Positions 26,901-39,400 of a stretch of 64,000 bases of DNA are shown one piece after another. Made by a program: the position numbers and the translations under genes. The DNA is from Anisakis pegreffii (lineage: Eukaryota > Nematoda > Chromadorea > Rhabditida > Anisakidae): positions 310,001 to 374,000 of the forward strand of contig JAPYMA010000597.1 in assembly GCA_035041965.1 (NCBI GenBank). The letters run 5' to 3'. Under the pieces are notes generated by a model. It was not told the DNA's origin. It did not search any database and saw nothing but the letters and a program-made list of their open reading frames with translations. Positions within the stretch are counted from its first letter, which is position 1; each line of letters begins with the position of its first letter.

Positions 26901-26930
26901 TGCGTTTAGAGTTCTCTCGATATCGTCCAT
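20932..26930 (-). CDS. FAM161-family (UPF0564) centrosomal/ciliary-type protein, 9 exons
   Basis: The spliced protein is about 542 aa. Exons in transcript order: 26930-26871, 26325-26100, 25679-25517, 25309-25199, 24987-24519, 22512-22364, 21931-21773, 21421-21305, 21106-20932, all with matching phases. The family signature appears in the expected order: TVPKPFKMTLR near residue 140, a first VP box (FKARQVPRSTYEP, about 188), a KPF-like box (RRPFSAVRG), and a second VP box (FKANDVPLSVYLP). Basic/acidic helices follow (RTEEYRQELEAMNRRLL, then EKQRFQKKYEESMAKV), and the tail is Ser-rich. In vertebrates FAM161A/B bind microtubules and localise to centrioles and the photoreceptor cilium; a similar role here is inference. 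The start is the first ATG of a 20-codon exon with an excellent GTGAGT donor. A later start after a CAG acceptor at 26325 is an alternative. The 2-kb intron 5 carries a hAT-like element. Confidence 0.88.
22567..22586. promoter_or_regulatory. Paired ATGCAAAT octamers in FAM161-like intron 5
   Basis: Two exact ATGCAAAT octamers start 12 bases apart. The octamer is the classic POU-domain binding site. Intronic position and tight spacing make a regulatory site possible, but AT-rich DNA can produce this by chance. Confidence 0.3.
23278..24129 (-). mobile_element. Non-autonomous hAT-like element, copy B (FAM161-like intron 5)
   Basis: This is the longest copy, about 852 bp, in reverse orientation relative to copy A. 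Both ends are recognisable (CAGTAGTTCTCA on the left, GAACTACTG on the right). Flanking octamers ttctgaga and tcctaaga match at 6 of 8 positions, again consistent with an old 8-bp duplication. It includes the AAATTACC palindrome and body shared with copies A and C. There is no transposase frame. Confidence 0.75.
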
Positions 26931-29325
26931 CGTACGAAGATTCTCCTACTCCATCTGACGCAAACAACAAGCACACATAATCCTTCACAACGATTCACTG
27001 CGATATCCTCTTCTCGATAAGCATCACTTACCAATCATAGGCGTTTATCCGTTTGCTTAACTTGCTTCAAAGGAAATTCGTTAATCACAAAATGCGATCT
27101 CATCGATAGTATGTCATATTGAAAACATTCAGCAGGAGAAAGTTACTCATTATGTTCTATGCATGACATATCAAACATCACTTTCAAAACTGAAATTTCG
27201 GATGAATCTTCGAGAGCATAAAGGAGATTCGTCAACGAGAAATTTTAAACACCAGAGCAACTGACATTCTAACGTGTGATTACAGATTACGAGGATTACA
27301 TCTGAGGAGATTGAAGGAAAACTACAGAATAGGGAAAAATTGCTCAACTGATGAAAATATGTAATCTCAATCGGACTGGTTCATTGAAAAATGGTGGCGA
27401 TTAGGAAGGAAATTTTCAGATGACTTAGATTGATCGGAACAAGCAGAACAATCAAAAAGATGCCTGTTCTCAGGTGAACGAAACAGAGCACTGCAGATGA
27501 CTATTAAAGCAAACACAGTACTCTGCGATTACGTTTCTTCAAGTTTTATCCACTACTGCTCAACAAAGCCTAGCGAACTATGTTTATGCTAAGAACATTG
27601 AAAGTTTCCCATTCTATGATGAATTTTATGATCTATTGGCAGATCTTATGACTCAAAATTTTTTTCAAGTTTCCAAAACAGCACAGTCACAGAGTATTTT
27701 TGAATCACTTTCTTAGCAGTGTTAAACTTAAATCCTATCAAAAAGCTTAATCGGAAGTATAAGAACTCGCATTCTAACAGCGCAGCAAGATCGCTGTTTG
27801 AAAAGCGTTCGTCCAATCGAAGTAATACCTCATAATTGGAGTGCACTTTACGAAACTGTAGAATATTATGAATGCTAAAAGGTGAACGCATATTTAAATG
27901 GAATCTCCATGGTAACGTTGAAACACCAGTCACTCCCTCATTCATATCTTTCGTTGCAAACGATAACTTAAACATGCTTACTATTACTCAATGATATATG
28001 AAATAACCCTCCCCTTCTCTGTCACTGATACGGCAACTGAATGGCACATCTGAAACCTCCGAATTCACCATATTCATTTCTCGATGATCATTTTCTTCAA
28101 TTGATTCTATACGCATTGTTCACATGCGATTTCCGAGAATACACACTCTTGTGCTAAAAGTAAATTTTGTTACTTATGGGAAATTTGCAAAACAGTGGAA
28201 TATCCAAGACTCTTCGATTCCTTTGAGAACTGGACGGTGAGAAACAGTGCGGAAAACTCCTACATCTAAGAATACTTTAGTTTTTAGATATAAGTTAGGT
28301 GTTTTTATTGTCTGCTAAATACTTGTTAGTTATATACATGAAACTTTACAGCCTGAATCAAACTTGCACTCTATGTATCATTCAGAATGACAGCTGAACC
28401 GTACAAGTGTTCATGCATAGAAGTAATCACGATTGTCACTTGAGGATCAGCGTGTACAAATTATTACATTTTGCTGATTGTGAGGAACTTCTAAGACGAC
28501 TTATTGAATGAGTCGAATCATGTAATTATGATCAGTCTTATCCTCTCCCGAGAATTCATTCATTAGACAAATTAAAAATGTCAAATGCTTCTAACTTTCA
28601 TCAAGCTACTGAACATTTCATTAATGCTCTTCTATTTTATTAAGCTTTTACATCCCACCGTTCAAAAGATATGCATTTTAGAGAGAATCACGAATCACTG
28701 AACTATCATTTTCGTTGCCACATTGCGAACCTACCGATATAGCGCCTCTCGCGTTAACTATGTTTTTTCGTATTATAAGCTAATTTTCGGATTTGTCAAA
28801 TGGTATATAAGGCATTTTTGAAGGCCACGTTCGTTGTTCTAGTGAACAACGAACAGAACATTTTTCGAAGCGTTGCCTGAATCTCACTGTTGATATACTT
28901 ATAAAATCCATCATAGTTGGATGGATTTCGTCATCGTTTCAAGTCATTCGATCATACGTCATTCATTCTTTATGCGATTTTGGCTCACTGAAATCTTGTG
29001 ATATTACTGGTGTTTGATTGATGTTTGCTGTTTCTTCTGTTTTCTTGTTTTGTTGAGAAATCTGTGACATTCCTCACTGAATTCGATGCGTGAATTTTAC
29101 TCATCTTGAATTTATTCAGAGGTGTTTGTGTGGAATAGTGGTAACTCAGAATTGTTTCGATATTTTGTTGTCGTAAACCATAGTGACTAAAAACGGGAAT
29201 GCTCATGCATGAGTGGGTTTAAATTCAACGATACCATCAGTCAACGTTTGGAAATTTCAGTATTTTGGGTTATAAATTTTGCGAAAGCAATTCTCAGTAC
29301 AGTAACATCAATCAACAAATAAGAA
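26931..29325. other. Divergent promoter region between FAM161-like and eIF4A-III genes
   Basis: The two flanking genes are transcribed away from each other, so this 2.4-kb spacer should hold both promoters. I see no exon in it. A TATATAAGG box lies near 28804 and is followed by a perfect 11-bp hairpin at 28829-28854. A GGTTATAAAT motif lies near 29269. CTCAG at 29297 or TACAG at 29302 could be trans-splice acceptors for eIF4A-III. Confidence 0.4.
28829..28854. repeat. Perfect 11-bp stem hairpin upstream of eIF4A-III
   Basis: GTTCGTTGTTC and its exact reverse complement flank a TAGT loop. It lies 25 bases after a TATATAAGG box and about 470 bases before the eIF4A-III ATG. Confidence 0.85.
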
Positions 29326-32300
29326 ATGGCAGCCGCTCGTAAGAGAAAGCAAATCGAACCGACTGCCGAAGACTTGTCGAATGTCGAATTCGAAACCTCC
29401 GAAGAGGTCGATGTGGCACCAACTTTCGACGCTATGGGACTTCGAGAGGATCTTGTTCGTGGAATTTATGCTTATGGTGAGTGATCACAGTCATTTACTG
29501 AAGCTTGTTTTTGATTGCAGTCATGAAGTTAGATTGAAATTCAGTTTTCGTTTCATCAGTCGAGTTTAGAGATTGTCGTAATGTACAAATTGATGAATTG
29601 GTTAGATTTAGGACTATTATATTTTGTTCGTTGTCCATAGTGCAGTCATTAGAATATGATTGTTATTATTGCATATTGTGCAATTCATTGATTTTCGACT
29701 TATTGTACGAGCACACAGACTGTTTGAATGCAGATGTCAGTTTATTTTTTTGCGAAATTGCTCAATAACGAACAACAGATATTATTATGCTTTGATGTAA
29801 CAGAGTGGTTCTGATGGGAAGAATAACAATTGAGTGATGATTTCTGTCGAAAATAAAGTGTTTTCAAAAGATGACAAAACAGATTTCAGAACAAAGTCTA
29901 AAAGTAATTGTAAGATAGAAAAGTTTGAGTATATATTTGTTTGGAGTTTCAAGATGTGCTCTGGAATTTGGATCGGGGAAATGCTGTGATTTTCATTGTG
30001 AGAGATTCTGAATTAATTTCGTGATATGCGGATAGTCACTGGAACGTTCTCGATAGAATAAGTGCTCTATTTATTTGTTTGGTCGATTTTAAGGATTCGA
30101 AAAGCCGTCTGCTATTCAGCAACGAGCCATCAAGCAAATTATCAATGGACGTGATGTTATTGCTCAGTAAGTCGTTCTTTTTTATGGTGTGCCTGGATAT
30201 TGAACACAATTGGTCCATTTTGAGATGAAAATCATAGCCAGTAAAAAACAGTATGTTACATGAAGGATAGACATTTTGATTCACAGTGTGTTCTGTGTGG
30301 GAGATATTATAGGAAAGCTTTAATTACCTTCACTTTTCATTGTTTTTATTTTTATTCGGTGTGTTTATCTCTGACTTGTATTTCATAATCAGAAACTTTT
30401 TTATCAATTTATCACGATAAGATGAAATGGATTGTAATCTGCATGAGTGAAGGGTTCTATTGTATCAGCCTCTCTAACAGATCGGTGAGTGTTCATTGTA
30501 TTTTAAATTTTGATTGTTCCATTTATTCAGGGCCCAATCGGGTACTGGTAAAACGGCAACGTTCAGCATCAGTGTGTTGCAAGGACTGAACACGACGATT
30601 CGCGAAACACAGGCATTGATTCTGTCGCCAACTCGTGAACTTGCTGGACAAATTCAGAAGGTTGGATCGATTTGATTTAGTGATTGAAGCATTGATTTCG
30701 TAATTTGAATCATTTCTCGTGATGTTGATGAGAATAGCAGTGTTACTGGTAATTGGAATGGTAGAGTAATGGTGTGTCAGAGGAAGTTTAGTGAGGACCG
30801 TGCAGATAGCGTAGTGGTAGAAACGTTAGAGTATTTAACTGAATGTCATGGGTTCAATTCTGCGTTAACAAAAATAAATAAGCCACTCGTTTGGGCAGGT
30901 GACGAGTGCGACATTCACTCGTTGTAGAACCGAATCACGTCTGGCGATATAAATCTCGATGGGATAATCGCAGATTTGACATCTCATTTGTTATCTCATC
31001 TGTTTCATGACCCATCAACAACAAAGATTAATTTTTGACGTTTAAAAGTGCTTTGATAATGTCTGAAGTGAATGCGAGATGGCTAATTTTGATCTTTTTT
31101 TTGAATGAAGGTTATCAATTGTTTGATAAAACTTCTTGAAATGATAAGTTTTCAAGTAAGATGAAGGGATTCGTGAATGAGCAATTCAATTTTGAGGTAA
31201 TTTTGGCACTGGGTGACTATATGAACGTGCAGTGTCATGCGTGTGTTGGTGGAACGAATGTGGGTGAGGATATTCGTAAACTGGATTATGGGCAGCATGT
31301 TGTATCAGGAACACCAGGAAGAGTTTTTGGTGAGTATCTGCTGATTTTCACTCTTTTTTTGTTTTAATTTCGCTGCTGAGGAATCACAAACATCGCTTTA
31401 CAACGGATAGTATATTGTCGATGGTTTGATGAAACTTTTTGAAATGTTCACTATTCTTGTGTTTCCATTTATACATTGATTCATTCGATTCACTGAATGA
31501 AGGTTGATTGATACCGACTTAGTTCTGTTCGGATTTGGTTTTTATTTATCAATTGCACAGATATGATCCGTCGTCGTAATCTGCGAACGCGAAGTATCAA
31601 AATGCTCGTTATGGACGAGGCGGATGAGATGTTGAACAAAGGTTTCAAAGAACAGATCTATGATATCTATCGTTATTTGCCGCCTGGTGCTCAAGTGGTA
31701 CTGTTGTCTGCAACACTTCCACACGAAATTCTCGAAATGACCAGCAAATTCATGACCAACCCGATTAGAATCCTTGTCAAACGGTTAGTATTTCGACTAT
31801 ATTGTAATGATTTTTTACCGTGCTGAAGAAAGGATAGAAAGTCATTTGATTTGTGAGCCTAAGCCGACCAATTACATATTACAGTTGTATTAAGTCGGGT
31901 TGAACTTTGATAATTTTGTTTTTGAGATGTGCTGAGTTTGGAAGTCGTAACTGTTTCTGAATACCAATAGCTGGGATAAGCTAATCGTAAAAATTACAGT
32001 GATGAATTGACACTGGAAGGTATCAAGCAGTTCTTCGTGGCAGTTGATCGTGAGGAGTGGAAATTCGATACGTTATGTGATTTGTACGATACGTTAACGA
32101 TTACACAGGCAGTCATCTTTTGCAACACGCGAAGAAAAGTGAGCTGATAAATTTTAATTCTTGCATTTTGTTCTCCCATTTCTTAAAGTTAGGATCTGGA
32201 AAGATTGAAGAGTTTTCATAAATTTGTGTTGAATTTGAAGGTGGATTGGTTGGCGGAAAAGTTGAAGGAAGCCAATTTCACGGTATCTGCAATGCATGGT

Positions 32301-33431
32301 GATATGGAACAGAAGGAACGAGATGCGATCGTTAAGAAGTTCAGAGCTGGAGACAGGTATGGGACATGTTAGGTTTGGGAGTGTGATGAGTGGAGGTTTG
32401 AGAGTGGTCAGTGGGAAATGAGTATTTGATAATATTTCGTTATCAAGTCGAGGTGTTTAGCGCATTCTGAGTTGTGGTTCAATTCATTTACTGAATTCAT
32501 TAGCATGGAGTGACTGGATTGAAGGAGTGCTTGATAAGTTTATGAAAATGGTGATGATGAATTTAGTCGTCTTCTAATATCAACGGACGTTTTCGCACGT
32601 GGTCTGGACATTCCTCAGGTGTCGTTGGTGGTCAACTATGATCTGCCGAACAATCGAGAACTTTACATTCATCGGTTTGTTTCGGTTTCGAAGATTTTCA
32701 TCCTTTCAGCAGAGATCTTTCGTGGTGTCTGTGGGCTTAGAACTGTTTAAAGGCATGCATAGCATCTTCAAGAGTGTTTTTTATACGTTTCCATTTATTG
32801 TTTTGGGTGGAAATAGAGAGCGGTATCATTGCGGCATGCAAAATTTGGTTTGTGAACAAGCCAAATGTTATGATTTGAGATTTGTATTAATTGTTGAAGT
32901 CAGCTGAAAGTAGTATGATCAAATTAAACTAGCCTTTATGTTTAGCATCGGTCGATCAGGGCGTTTTGGTCGCAAAGGTGTGGCGATTAATTTCGTGAAG
33001 TCAGACGACATTCGTATTTTGCGTGATATTGAGCAGTATTATGCGACTCAGATTGACGAAATGCCAATGAACGGTTAGTTTTCGTGTATGATGAGGATTT
33101 TTGAATTTTGAAGTTGTTTGCAAGAAAGCAAAAGGATTCATTCGTTATGTCGTATTCGGACGATTTCATTTCTTTTCCAAGGACTCAGGTAGTGAAAACT
33201 GAAGTAGTTTCAACTACCTTCGGAATGAAGAAGGAGATGGCTGCAGTGTCGGATTAAAAAGGCGATGATCTAGTATTGTGTTTTGTGCTAGAATCGGAAT
33301 TTTAACAGGGTTTTGTTTCTTTCGTTAGATAACTTGGATGAGTCTTTAAAAGAGTCTTTGTATAAGATCAGGCCTTTGATGAGAGCTCTTGAGTGATATG
33401 TCAGTTATTTTCAGTGGCCGATTTGATTTAA
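29326..33431 (+). CDS. EIF4A3: eIF4A-III DEAD-box RNA helicase (exon-junction complex), 10 exons
   Basis: The spliced protein is about 405 aa, close to the family length. eIF4A-III is the ATP-dependent RNA clamp of the exon-junction complex, acting in splicing-linked mRNA surveillance and localisation. Exons: 29326-29476, 30094-30166, 30531-30660, 31197-31329, 31561-31783, 32000-32138, 32241-32356, 32567-32674, 32946-33073, 33415-33431. Helicase motifs are intact: Q motif ([10 protein letters not shown]), motif I AQSGTGKT at 76-83, PTRELA at 108-113, DEAD at 181-184, SAT at 212-214, [10 protein letters not shown], and [11 protein letters not shown] near 357. The C-terminus is recovered only by splicing a 17-nt exon that restores NVADLI and the stop, the usual eIF4A-III ending. 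Without it the protein would end in Gly at 33073. The ending and the strong match throughout separate it from eIF4A proper. Confidence 0.97.
30800..30980 (+). mobile_element. tRNA-derived SINE-like sequence in eIF4A-III intron 3
   Basis: A good A box (TAGCGTAGTGG at 30807) and B box (GGTTCAATTCT at 30851) are 44 bases apart, exactly the spacing in a tRNA gene. The acceptor and T stems do not pair, so this is not a working tRNA. An A-rich patch (AAAAATAAATAA) and a non-tRNA body containing a partial CACTCG/CGAGTG inverted repeat follow. A decayed tRNA pseudogene is the alternative. The right boundary is approximate. Confidence 0.5.
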
Positions 33432-35850
33432 TGTTACTGATGATGGCCTCTATCTGTACGTGAAGCAGTGGAACTCTGCGGATTTTGATTCGATTACGGA
33501 TCAAATTCACCTCAACGATATGATGAATATTGCATACTGATCTTGTTTAGTAATAATGTTCGCTGTTAAGTATGTGATTTTGAATCATATCGTATTGTAT
33601 CACAGACAACAATCAGTGTTATCGTTTTTTTAACGTATTATGAAATATAATCGCATTACGTTATATTATATTGTTCAGTGACTGTTACGTCTTGTTTCTG
33701 ATTCTTTCGACTGTTTTCGTATGGTTATTACTGAAGAATTTGTTGGTCGAGAATGCCGTTTTAGCAACGATGTGTTGATTTTGAGTGAAACTTTTCATGG
33801 AAAACTTTCGTTTTACGTTAGAAAACGTTTTGCAGAGCTGATATATTGTTGAGTTGTTATTGCCATAAGCGGGATTCTCGTCTGTCCCTGATTTTTAAGT
33901 GCTTTGGTAATTTTTTTTGTGTTAATGATGATAACGGTAACGAGCGGATCTGCGAGTAATGAACTGTAATGCGTGTTGCAATGTTATCCTTATCCTATTC
34001 GTTCTCTAAAATTCCAATCAATTTTTGTTTTTCTTATTGTTCATTCATTTTTTGTTTTTTTTTAATCTTCCTTCTTTGGGTGGGAATTTGAACAGTTGGG
34101 ATGAATCACTGTTATAGTTTTTATTTTTCGTTTTGTTTTTGTTATTTTATGCTTATGATCAATATTATCGTTGGTATTTTTGTTGTGAATACTATTACGA
34201 TTAACATTATTATTGTTCTTACCATTGTGCAGTTCTGATAATTCATAAGAATTATGGAATCAGATGAGAGGAGTTCATTACATTTCCTCTTCTCGTCATA
34301 TAATTTCAAACCGAAGGGATGATCGCCTGAAGATGGTAAGGAATAAGTAAATTCATTGCTCTCTTTCAAGTTATTTCCTTTCACATATTAATTTCATATT
34401 TTTTAAGATCTTCTCGTTGTTCTCATTGTTGTTGTCTTTATTTTGGTTCGTTTAATCAGTTACCCTCATACATTCATTAATGACATTTTTGTTTTTTTAT
34501 TTTCATTTTCATTTTGTCCTCACTGAATTTATTTCGTGGAACGTTGTTTGTTATAGTTATTACCGCGTTCATTAATTTGGTTTTAATGGTAAAAGAAGTG
34601 GGAGTGTGTCACCATCTATCAGCGGTCTATCACTCAAATATTTCGTCGTATGTATTTCAGTAATGATGTATGATGACGATGATGATTCAGTAATAAATTT
34701 TTGAAATTTGTTTACAATTCTGCGGATTTTCACCCGTATTTTATTCATTTTATTCTAGCTGTTAAATATCCGGAGATTTTGTTGTTCAAATGTTGCGGCA
34801 GGCAGCAGTGATAGGAGAAGACCGATTTTCGATCATTAACACTAAAATCGAAGATTCCGACAGAATTTACGATTTGAAGAGGTTTTTTGATGATTAGTCA
34901 TTAGCGGATTTCGGTGACTCTAAGTGACATCCAGACTTTGAGAATTTCAAAAAATTGGTTCAATCCTAATCAGATCGTAGTTGAGCGCACGTTTCGTTCG
35001 GTTATCAGCGCTAACAGGTGGGTGAGTAGCTAGCATGTAGCATTAGAAATTTTTGAGCATTTCGTTTGTATTCGTTCAGAGAGAAATTGCTGCGCTGTTG
35101 ATTCGATCAATTAAAACGTTTAAACATTTGAAGTATGCGGACACAACCATTTTTTGCATGAATAACACGCAAAATTTGTCATCATATTCAACAACAGTCA
35201 TTTTCAATTCATTTCTCTTCATATCGGCAATTCTGCTCACTCAATGATGCATTCGCTCGAATGTGTAATACGGAACAAAACGGTCTTGGTTAACGCGTTT
35301 CTGAACAGAGCGAGCAAGCAGTTTCTTTCCTTTACTCCCGTCGTCCTATCATTAGAAGTAGTCTGTTGCTACTTGTTTAGTGTATTCTCATTTTTCTATA
35401 TGAATGAAACTGGAAGAAGAGAGACTCAAACGAACAGCTCAAAAAACGTCGTAAATCATCGATTCATTGAAAGCTTTAGGAGCAGTGAAGATCAAATGCG
35501 TGGAGAGCGACCCAATTCTCTGCGAAAAATGATACATCATGCATGGTGCATCTCATGCAACAGATGTATTGTGATGTTTGCTGGAGGGACATTCTTTCAG
35601 TCATTCATCAAATTCTCTTGTTTATCAATTCCTTCCCATTGCTACTATTACCATAGTGGAGTGCAGCAAACAAATTTTATCATTGATCGCGCGTTCATTA
35701 GATATGTACATGAATTCATGATGATATGCGATTCCTTAAGTTATTTATATTCATTACTGAAACTTCGCATTTTTGAGAATCTTTTGGAGTTGGATTGGTT
35801 GGAAGTTTGTTTGGTTGATTTGACAGCTACTCGAGCGGCAATCGTCAGCA

Positions 35851-36040
35851 GTCAGTCACTATCTAACTCGGAACGCTGTAATCATAATGGTGAGGCGGTG
35901 GAAACGTCTTACAAATGTGTTATCTACATAGATTTAAGTCGTTCTTGGACGACAAATCAATTTCCATCTTTGCTATAAGAAAGCAATTGTCTAGCAGTAA
36001 TATTCGCTGACGAAACCGTTCAAGTTGTTAATTAAAATGT
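35851..36040 (+). repeat. ~190-bp dispersed repeat, copy 1
   Basis: This segment, from CAGTCACTATCTAACTC to AATTAAAATG, is repeated with roughly 85% similarity by eye at 37209-37405, 1.3 kb downstream in an APMAP-like intron. Both contain the block GCTATAAGAAAGCAATTG. The ends are approximate. Confidence 0.8.
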
Positions 36041-36480
36041 ACTTTTCGATATGGTGATAAAGCTATTTTCATTGCGTGATTTTTTTAAAAATAAAAAACT
36101 CATTTCGTTGATGTACGTCGGTGGCACTTTTGTTCACAGAGTAGTTGCTGAAAACAGCAATGAAATAATAGAATGTGAAATTAGATGATAATGCTGCTGC
36201 TGCTGCAAAATGTACATTAATAGTGACTAATGTGTTGTTATGAAATGTTGCGTTTGCATTTTGTTATTTATTTATTTATGCGAATGGAAATGTGCGTTTT
36301 ATTGTGGTCTCGTTTTATGGCGAGCGATATTGTGTGAACCATTCGAAATTGTTTCGATTTATTTTGGTTGCCGATGTGAATCCTATAGGAATTGGTTTCA
36401 TTAAGCAAACTGAGTGATCCTCTTCGAAGTTTATCTATGAAACGTGTGAATTAACTGCTGAAAATATAAACTAGTCGTGT

Positions 36481-36488
36481 CTCTTCAG
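36481..36488 (+). promoter_or_regulatory. Probable trans-splice acceptor of the APMAP-like gene
   Basis: CTCTTCAG lies nine bases before the start ATG at 36498. In nematodes a lone 3' splice site this close to an initiator with no upstream exon usually marks spliced-leader addition. This position also supports the choice of start codon. Confidence 0.55.
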
Positions 36489-36497
36489 TACAACAAA

Positions 36498-39400
36498 ATG
36501 CCCGGAAATGAGCACAATGTCCGAAAACGGAAAGCAGCTTCCACAGATTCCGCATCATCGTCGTCATCGCCTGCTAACACTGCCACCGCCGCATCAAAAG
36601 CAAGTGCAAAGCCTCAAAAACGTTCACGGCAACTCCCGTTTTGGTAGTTTCTTCGGCATCTTATTGTACTTCTTCAGTCAGGATGTAATGATACTCTGAT
36701 TCTAGTTGTTAATGGCTGTTTAAATGTAGAGGAACATATTGGATTAATGCAGAGAATTTTTACATATGAGACGTGATATTCATGATTTGACGAATCAATC
36801 GAATCATCTATCCCTCGTTCATTTTATCTGGGTGATACTGGTGGCGAAATTCATTTCCATAAAGAAGCACCACTGAATTCAGTGGATGATATTTGGTCTT
36901 CCTATGAGAGGATCTGATATCTATCCAAGTAATTGTAGAAATATGTAAACAACCGTTCAGTCTTGATAATGGATACTTTTGGGTAAAATATTTGATAAAA
37001 TGGAAATTTTGGTTTGAGTATGTGAATGTACAATTTCAGTATGAATCTGACGATTACGGTCTTAGTAGCGTTCGGTAGCGTGTTCGCTTTGGTATTCTTC
37101 TATCCATCTGAGGACGATTACGACTGTCGAACGTTTCGGTTAGTACTCTCTCACTTCATTAATCATTTATTAGCAGATCTTCTTTTTTTATCGGTGTTCG
37201 ATCACGCACAACAGTCATTTAACTCAAAACGCTCTAATCATAATGGTGAGGTGGTGGAAAACGCCGTGCAAAAGTGTTATCTGCATAGATCTAAGTCGTT
37301 CTTGGACGCGACAAATCAATTTCCATCGTTTGCTATAAGAAAGCAATTGTGTAGCAATAGTATTTGCTGCCGAAACCGTTGAAGTTGTTAATAAAATATG
37401 CTCTTTGGATGGGACAAGTGAAACAGATATGTTCGTTCCATTAAGAAAACACTCATTTTCAATGAAAAATGTATTTGGTTCAGGTTTTAGTTTCTAACAT
37501 TCAAATGTATAGGCATAGTATGTTGCGATAGTAAGTAAACAGACGTGACGTTACGAGTGTGTTTCGAGGGCGATAAGTGCCAATAAGAGACATTAACTAT
37601 GAGGCATTCCGAATACATGCATACACCATTATTGTCTATAGAGTTGGACTAAAAATATTTTGAATTGAAGCCGATGCATGGAAAATGTTTACGATTCGCA
37701 TGTGAAATTGTACTTTTGATCGATACATGACAAGTTTTTGTTGAGTGTTGCTATGAAATGTTATCAAAAAGATGACACACACTGCACGAAAACTATTTCA
37801 TTTTCTATTTTCAACATTTGAACACCACAAAAATTTGGTGTTTATTGTGTCATTTGATTAATATTTGCTAAGGGGTAAACGAATGAACAAGAAAAAGTTA
37901 CGCAAATGAAAACAAATCACGAAAAAGCTTATCATTAGATTATCAACAGAATTTGCATTGAACATCGATAACAGCAATTTGCACATTCTACATTTACCTC
38001 TACAAATAAACAATTACCTTATGTGATGTGTGGTGAATAAGATTGCAAAAGCAGAATTCTCTAGGGACATCTCTTTAATGCTCCGGAAAAACTGCTCTTT
38101 CATGCTGATAGAATTGTAATCAAAGTGTAATTGAAGTCTTCCTGTTCGACCACCACTCAAAGGTGCATCAGCTGTGAACGAAATCCTCAAGAATTCCGAG
38201 TATTTACTCGAAGATAAAATCAAAGGACCAGAATCGATTCTTGTCGAAAATGGTTCGAAATTTTTCTGAGATCTTACAATATTTCCATAAATGTCTTGAT
38301 TCGTTTTAATGTAAAAACTGTGAGCGTGATATTATGTTGCGCTTTTACGTCTAAATCGTTAGTAGCAAACAAAATTCTCGAGTGTCGAAAAAATTTGGTT
38401 TGAAACAGGCGATTCATTGCCTGCTCGACAGACCTCGAGTTCATCTGACTAATAAAGTGATCAGTTGATCAATGTGATTGGGTGATCATTTGACAATTTT
38501 GTTGAGCATTCTGAATTAGTTTAGGCACGATCTATACGGGTACTTCGGATGGGTTGGTTGTGGAAATTGTTGGAGGCGAGGTTGAACGTTCTATTCAGTT
38601 CAAAGATGGACCATGCGGTTAGATTTTTAAGTATTCTGCTGGAAACTCTAGTTGAATGAAACGATTTAGTGTTCCAAAAGCAGTTGTTGGCTCCAGGGAA
38701 TGATTGTTCGAAATTTTCAAATTGCAACTTTTAGGTACCTATGAAGATGAACCGATTTGCGGTCGACCACTAGGTATTCGTCGGCTAAACTCAGAAGAAC
38801 TGATCGTTGCTGATGCATATCTTGGCATTTATACCGTCAATTTTAATAAAGGTTCTTTTCACATAATGTATCATAGCATTGGGAGACTTGTGTTAGGAAA
38901 ACAAATCCCGATTTCTGAATATTATCACTGATATTATGATAGAACACCATTGTGATGGTTATGTAAATGTAAATGCGATTAGTTGATGGCAACACTTTTC
39001 ATTCTCTTATTTTTTTGAATATTGTTTTCTCGTCCGGGCCTAACACGGTTTTCATTCTTTTCCTTGCTGTTGCAATCGCTCTCATAACTTTTATCACCAA
39101 AAGTGTTCTCTTTTGCTAATTTCTCATTCATTTCACTGAATAATTGAAGTCAAATTCTCATTCTATCAAATACACTCTATAATTGATCATTTGTCTGTCG
39201 AACGTTGTTGAGCAATAATATTCAATTGCTGTATTGTTGATTTCGGCTATCAACACTCATCAACGCAGCCAGTAAATAGTATTTGCTGCGGAATAAGAAA
39301 TTGATTCGAACTGTGAAGTGAAATGAGACGAAGTGAATGAGAAAAACTCATCAAGAGAACGATATTCGCATGAAATAGCTATGAGAGTGAATACAACACG

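Larger units (their letters stand above)
33432..36497. other. Spacer between eIF4A-III and APMAP-like genes
   Basis: No gene is supported. The frame at 35244-35978 is long (244 codons), but its right end lies in a repeat that recurs at 37209-37405, and its composition and content look non-coding. The region holds an imperfect ATT/AAT triplet tract at about 34140-34240 and AATAAA signals such as that near 34691 that could serve eIF4A-III. Confidence 0.45.

Noticed and set aside
30800..30872. Functional tRNA gene
   Set aside because: A and B boxes are correct but the acceptor and T stems fail to pair, so it is a derived element or pseudogene.
35244..35978. 244-codon open frame, the longest in the window
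   Set aside because: Its end lies in a dispersed repeat also found in an intron, and no family resemblance or splice signal supports it.
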